This document shows, one piece after another, positions 63,643-64,000 of a DNA stretch of 64,000 bases (the stretch's first letter is position 1; each line of letters begins with the position of its first letter). Position numbers and translations under genes: made by a program. The stretch spans positions 1,054,001 to 1,118,000 of the forward strand of contig NZ_OY760059.1 in assembly GCF_963662885.1 (NCBI RefSeq), written 5' to 3'. The notes beneath the pieces were generated by a model. That model made no database searches, had not been told where the DNA came from, and saw only the letters and a program-made list of their open reading frames with translations. This stretch comes from an uncultured Pseudodesulfovibrio sp. (GTDB lineage: Bacteria > Desulfobacterota > Desulfovibrionia > Desulfovibrionales > Desulfovibrionaceae).

Positions 63643-64000
63643 ATGAAAGACGAATTTTTTGCTCTGCATCTCGATAACGGAGAAGAATCCCTGGCCGGGC
63701 CGTCCGGTCGGGCCTTCATGGCTCACGGTCTGGTCCGCTGCGTTTTTTCCGCCGCCACCCGGGTCAAGATGGGCATGGGATCGAACCGCCGCACCCATCA
63801 GAGCCTGGCCTACCGCTTCGTGGAACAGACCGGCGACGACGACTTCGTCAGCCGCCTGCTCAGCGACCGCCATCTGCCCATTGGCGAGGCCGAGCTTATC
63901 ACTCTGGACGATCTGATCGCGGACTACTCCCCTGAACTGGCCTACTTCGAGGAGCAGGCGATCCCGGCCATGCTGGACCGCGGCACGCCCGAGGACGCTC
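63643..64000 (+). CDS. Unrecognised protein (3' end outside the window)
   Basis: An open frame from ATG 63643 (GAGGGG upstream) runs to the window edge, giving 119 residues. It contains RAFMAHGLVRCVFSAATRVK and later ELITLDDLIADYSPELAYFE. No family is recognised. It is divergent from the FmdB-hemC pair. Confidence 0.65.
   Translation, partial: MKDEFFALHLDNGEESLAGPSGRAFMAHGLVRCVFSAATRVKMGMGSNRRTHQSLAYRFVEQTGDDDFVSRLLSDRHLPIGEAELITLDDLIADYSPELAYFEEQAIPAMLDRGTPEDA

Overview
The window is one stretch of a high-GC chromosome from a sulfate-reducing deltaproteobacterium, most likely Desulfovibrionales (Pseudodesulfovibrio-like). The gene content and style point there: IorAB-type molybdenum hydroxylase, a CobD-CbiP fusion, LIV transporter genes interleaved with acyl-CoA ligases, a HesB-related selenoprotein, a heme-binding DUF3365 sensor kinase, and many perfect stem-loops between genes. 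This placement rests on gene content and recalled family distribution, not on a search. No phage, insertion sequence, CRISPR array, rRNA or tRNA was seen.

Layout. 0-4.4 kb: truncated solute-binding protein, a Cache-type chemoreceptor and a PLP aminotransferase. 4.5-10.2 kb: MarR regulator followed by an HlyD / fused double ATPase / two ABC-2 permease exporter (YbhGFSR type). 10.2-15.2 kb: SppA-like lipoprotein protease, an EF-hand protein, a YitT - SAM hydrolase - CobS operon, and a divergent PocR-domain protein. 15.3-24 kb: hybrid kinase with an ABC-type sensor, a cassette of four tiny envelope/stress proteins, lepA-lepB, and a c-heme DUF3365 hybrid kinase. 24.4-29.4 kb: YkgJ cysteine-cluster protein, then LytTR regulator, LytS kinase and CstA-family transporter, matching the E. 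coli BtsSR/BtsT pyruvate-uptake arrangement. 29.5-38 kb: a lipid-oriented block (alpha/beta hydrolases, MlaA, zinc phospholipase C, class 3 lipase) interrupted by a Tat-exported IorAB-type oxidoreductase. 38-45.7 kb: cytoplasmic molybdopterin oxidoreductase, CobD-CbiP fusion, GGDEF protein, CBS-ACT protein. 45.8-54.3 kb: a seven-gene LIV-type uptake and CoA-activation cluster. 54.3-64 kb: tandem HesB-like genes, pyrR, a shikimate-kinase-like gene, a second YkgJ protein, WcbI, cobT, a MetE-like methyltransferase, a 65-aa protein, hemC, an FmdB zinc ribbon and a truncated final gene.

Most notable locus. At 54950-55893 two adjacent HesB/IscA-like genes lie in tandem. The downstream copy (54950-55270) has Cys33. 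The upstream copy (55549-55893) has an in-frame TGA at exactly that residue, followed by a SECIS-like hairpin that the Cys copy lacks, so it is read here as a selenoprotein that ordinary gene calling would truncate to 64 residues. The duplication includes the 3' flank and the terminator design.

Cobalamin and tetrapyrrole functions recur but are dispersed (cobS, cobD-cbiP fusion, cobT, hemC), and methyl/SAM metabolism is represented by the SAM hydrolase and the MetE-like enzyme with a strong ATATC/GATAT operator.
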